From positions 1 through 7,224 of the forward strand of contig JAFVYE010000106.1 of assembly GCA_017500745.1 (NCBI GenBank): a stretch of DNA of 7,224 nucleotides. Direction: 5' to 3'. Position 1 is the stretch's first letter; each line of letters begins with the position of its first letter. Positions 6,062 to 7,224 of the stretch are shown here, one piece after another. This DNA is from Clostridia bacterium. GTDB lineage: Bacteria; Bacillota; Clostridia; Christensenellales; CAG-917. The notes below the pieces were generated by a model that was not told where the DNA came from, searched no databases, and saw only the letters and a list, made by a program, of their open reading frames with translations. Both the position numbers and the translations under genes were made by a program.

Positions 6062-7222
6062 TTATGCTTGAACAGGGCGGTAAACAACTTCAATTGATGT
6101 AACTCTTGCTTGTCCGTTTGTTGCATCGCCAGTGTTGCCCACACTAAATGTAACTGATTGTGCATTTACATCAACAAGTGTACCAGATGCAACATTGCTA
6201 CCAGTAAGTGTCAAACAACCAGTGTTTTTTTGTGAATATGTGACTTTGACAGAAACAATTTCATATCCTTCTGTTGCAGAAATTGTCAATGTAGGAGAAC
6301 CAGTTTGATAGAGTCTCCAGTCATTTCCACTTGTATAATACTTGCCTGTATTTGCATCTGTACCACTACTTGAAACAGTAATAACTGAGTCAAGTGCAAA
6401 TGATGAATATTTTTGTGCATCTGCCCAGCTATTTGCTGTTGCAATTTCTGCAATGGTCTTGCTTGCGGAGATTGCGCCTTCAGGAGTTTCGCCGCCTTCT
6501 TCACCGCCTTGGTCAGGAGTTGCGGGGGTGATTACTTCAACTGTTGAACCAGTATTGATTGAATATTTGCCTTCGTAGACGTCAATTTCGCCAGTGACTT
6601 TGACGACATCGCCAACATTGACTTTGGTTGTGCATCTGAAGACATAGATGGTGTTGCCATTGCCGTCTGAGATGTAAGGTGTGCAGTTGTTGTATTGTGT
6701 GCTCCATTCGTCCTTGAAGCTTGAAACAGTGCCTGTGAAGATGACAAGGTCGCCGTCTTTCATTGTGAGTGCTTCTGCAATTGTTGTTTCAACGGGGGTC
6801 TTGGGTGCTTCAACATTGCCGAAAACTGTTGTTTCAACTTGCATGATCCATGCGTTCTTCATTTGGACTGTGCCTTTGTAGTTGTCCATGATACCATAGA
6901 GAACAACAACGTCGCCAACGCCGGGTTTGACGTCAAGTTTGTCATATCTCTTGTCGCCGTCATGTCCATATGAGCCGTAGATTTCAAGAGTCTTGCCGTT
7001 TGCGTCAGAGATAACCATGTTGCCATAGGTAGAGGATTTGATTTCTTCAACGTAACCAATGGTCAAATACTTCTCTTTTGTGCTGTTGCCTGCTTCAGGA
7101 ACAAGTGCCTTGAGTGCGTCAAATGATGTGAGTTCTGCACCTGTGACTTTGTTTTCAAGTGCGCCACGTTGCTTTTTGATGACAACAACAACGTCCTTGG
7201 TGTCGGTCACGTCACCATTCTT
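6062..7222 (-). CDS. Multi-domain protein with two OB-fold-like modules and a beta-rich C-terminal domain, 5' partial
   Basis: The frame is open to the window edge; codons before the GTG at 7210 read K-N-G-D, so that GTG is probably an internal Val and the N terminus is missing. Counting from it: an OB-fold-like module at about 45-125 (YLTIGYVEEI, MVISDANGKTLEIYG, VGDVVVLYGIMDNYKGTVQM), a second at about 150-227 (GDLVIFTGTVSSF, PYISDGNGNTIYVF, VGDVVKVTGEIDVYEGKYSI), an acidic Gly/Glu/Pro linker (229-246) and a Ser/Thr/Gly-rich beta domain (247-382) with NTGKYYTSGNDWRLYQTG and VTFSVGNTGDATNGQARVTS. Each module is preceded by a similar segment (SFDALKAL, TTIAEALT, KTIAEIAT). Such OB modules are known from large exported nucleases (YhcR type) and other surface proteins, so export is likely, but no signal peptide or catalytic domain lies in the window. 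The C-terminal domain resembles modules I associate with secreted gut-bacterial proteins, which is a memory-based impression. It converges on surE. Confidence 0.8.
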   Translation of the reverse strand, partial: KNGDVTDTKDVVVVIKKQRGALENKVTGAELTSFDALKALVPEAGNSTKEKYLTIGYVEEIKSSTYGNMVISDANGKTLEIYGSYGHDGDKRYDKLDVKPGVGDVVVLYGIMDNYKGTVQMKNAWIMQVETTVFGNVEAPKTPVETTIAEALTMKDGDLVIFTGTVSSFKDEWSTQYNNCTPYISDGNGNTIYVFRCTTKVNVGDVVKVTGEIDVYEGKYSINTGSTVEVITPATPDQGGEEGGETPEGAISASKTIAEIATANSWADAQKYSSFALDSVITVSSSGTDANTGKYYTSGNDWRLYQTGSPTLTISATEGYEIVSVKVTYSQKNTGCLTLTGSNVASGTLVDVNAQSVTFSVGNTGDATNGQARVTSIEVVYRPVQA

Positions 7223-7224
7223 GA

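Noticed and set aside
7208..7210. GTG as start codon of the OB-module gene
   Set aside because: The frame remains open to the window edge, no ribosome site or signal peptide is visible, and the sequence after it looks like the inside of a domain.

Overview
The window looks like chromosomal sequence from a low-to-mid-GC Bacillota (Clostridia-type) bacterium, probably uncultured. The reasons are strong AGGAGG-type ribosome binding sites, sigma-A-like promoter boxes, Sec/lipobox lipoproteins of the kind common in Clostridia, an NrnA-type DHH phosphoesterase (the Bacillota solution to nanoRNA decay), and intergenic hairpin terminators after almost every transcription unit. The lineage is an inference from style, not from a marker gene. 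Both window ends cut through genes.

Layout: (1) Bases 2-703, + strand: the 3' part of a protein with a Lys/Ala/Pro-rich tail followed by two YegP-like DUF1508 modules, closed by a perfect 12-bp hairpin terminator. (2) Bases 755-885 hold no recognisable gene. (3) Bases 886-3144, - strand: a two-gene lipoprotein operon, an SGNH/GDSL hydrolase lipoprotein (3088 to 1760) followed after 13 bases by an unrecognised lipoprotein (1746 to 931), with its own terminator at 882-915. (4) Bases 3089-3281: a divergent intergenic region with one candidate promoter for each side and an operator-like palindrome over the lipoprotein -10 box. (5) Bases 3233-5943, + strand: a tightly overlapped three-gene operon, two tandem paralogous DHH/DHHA1 phosphoesterases (the first NrnA-like) and the nucleotidase SurE, each junction being an ATGA stop/start overlap. 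(6) Bases 5969-6031: two tandem bidirectional terminators between converging genes. (7) Bases 6062-7222, - strand: the C-terminal part of a protein with two OB-fold-like modules, an acidic Gly/Glu linker and a beta-rich C-terminal domain of clearly lower GC, probably exported.

How the genes may work together: the DHH pair and SurE form a plausible route from short RNA oligomers or pAp/pApA to nucleoside monophosphates and then to nucleosides. The two lipoproteins are probably made at a fixed ratio and act together on the outer face of the membrane, but their substrate is not visible from sequence. No CRISPR array, tRNA, rRNA or insertion sequence was found.
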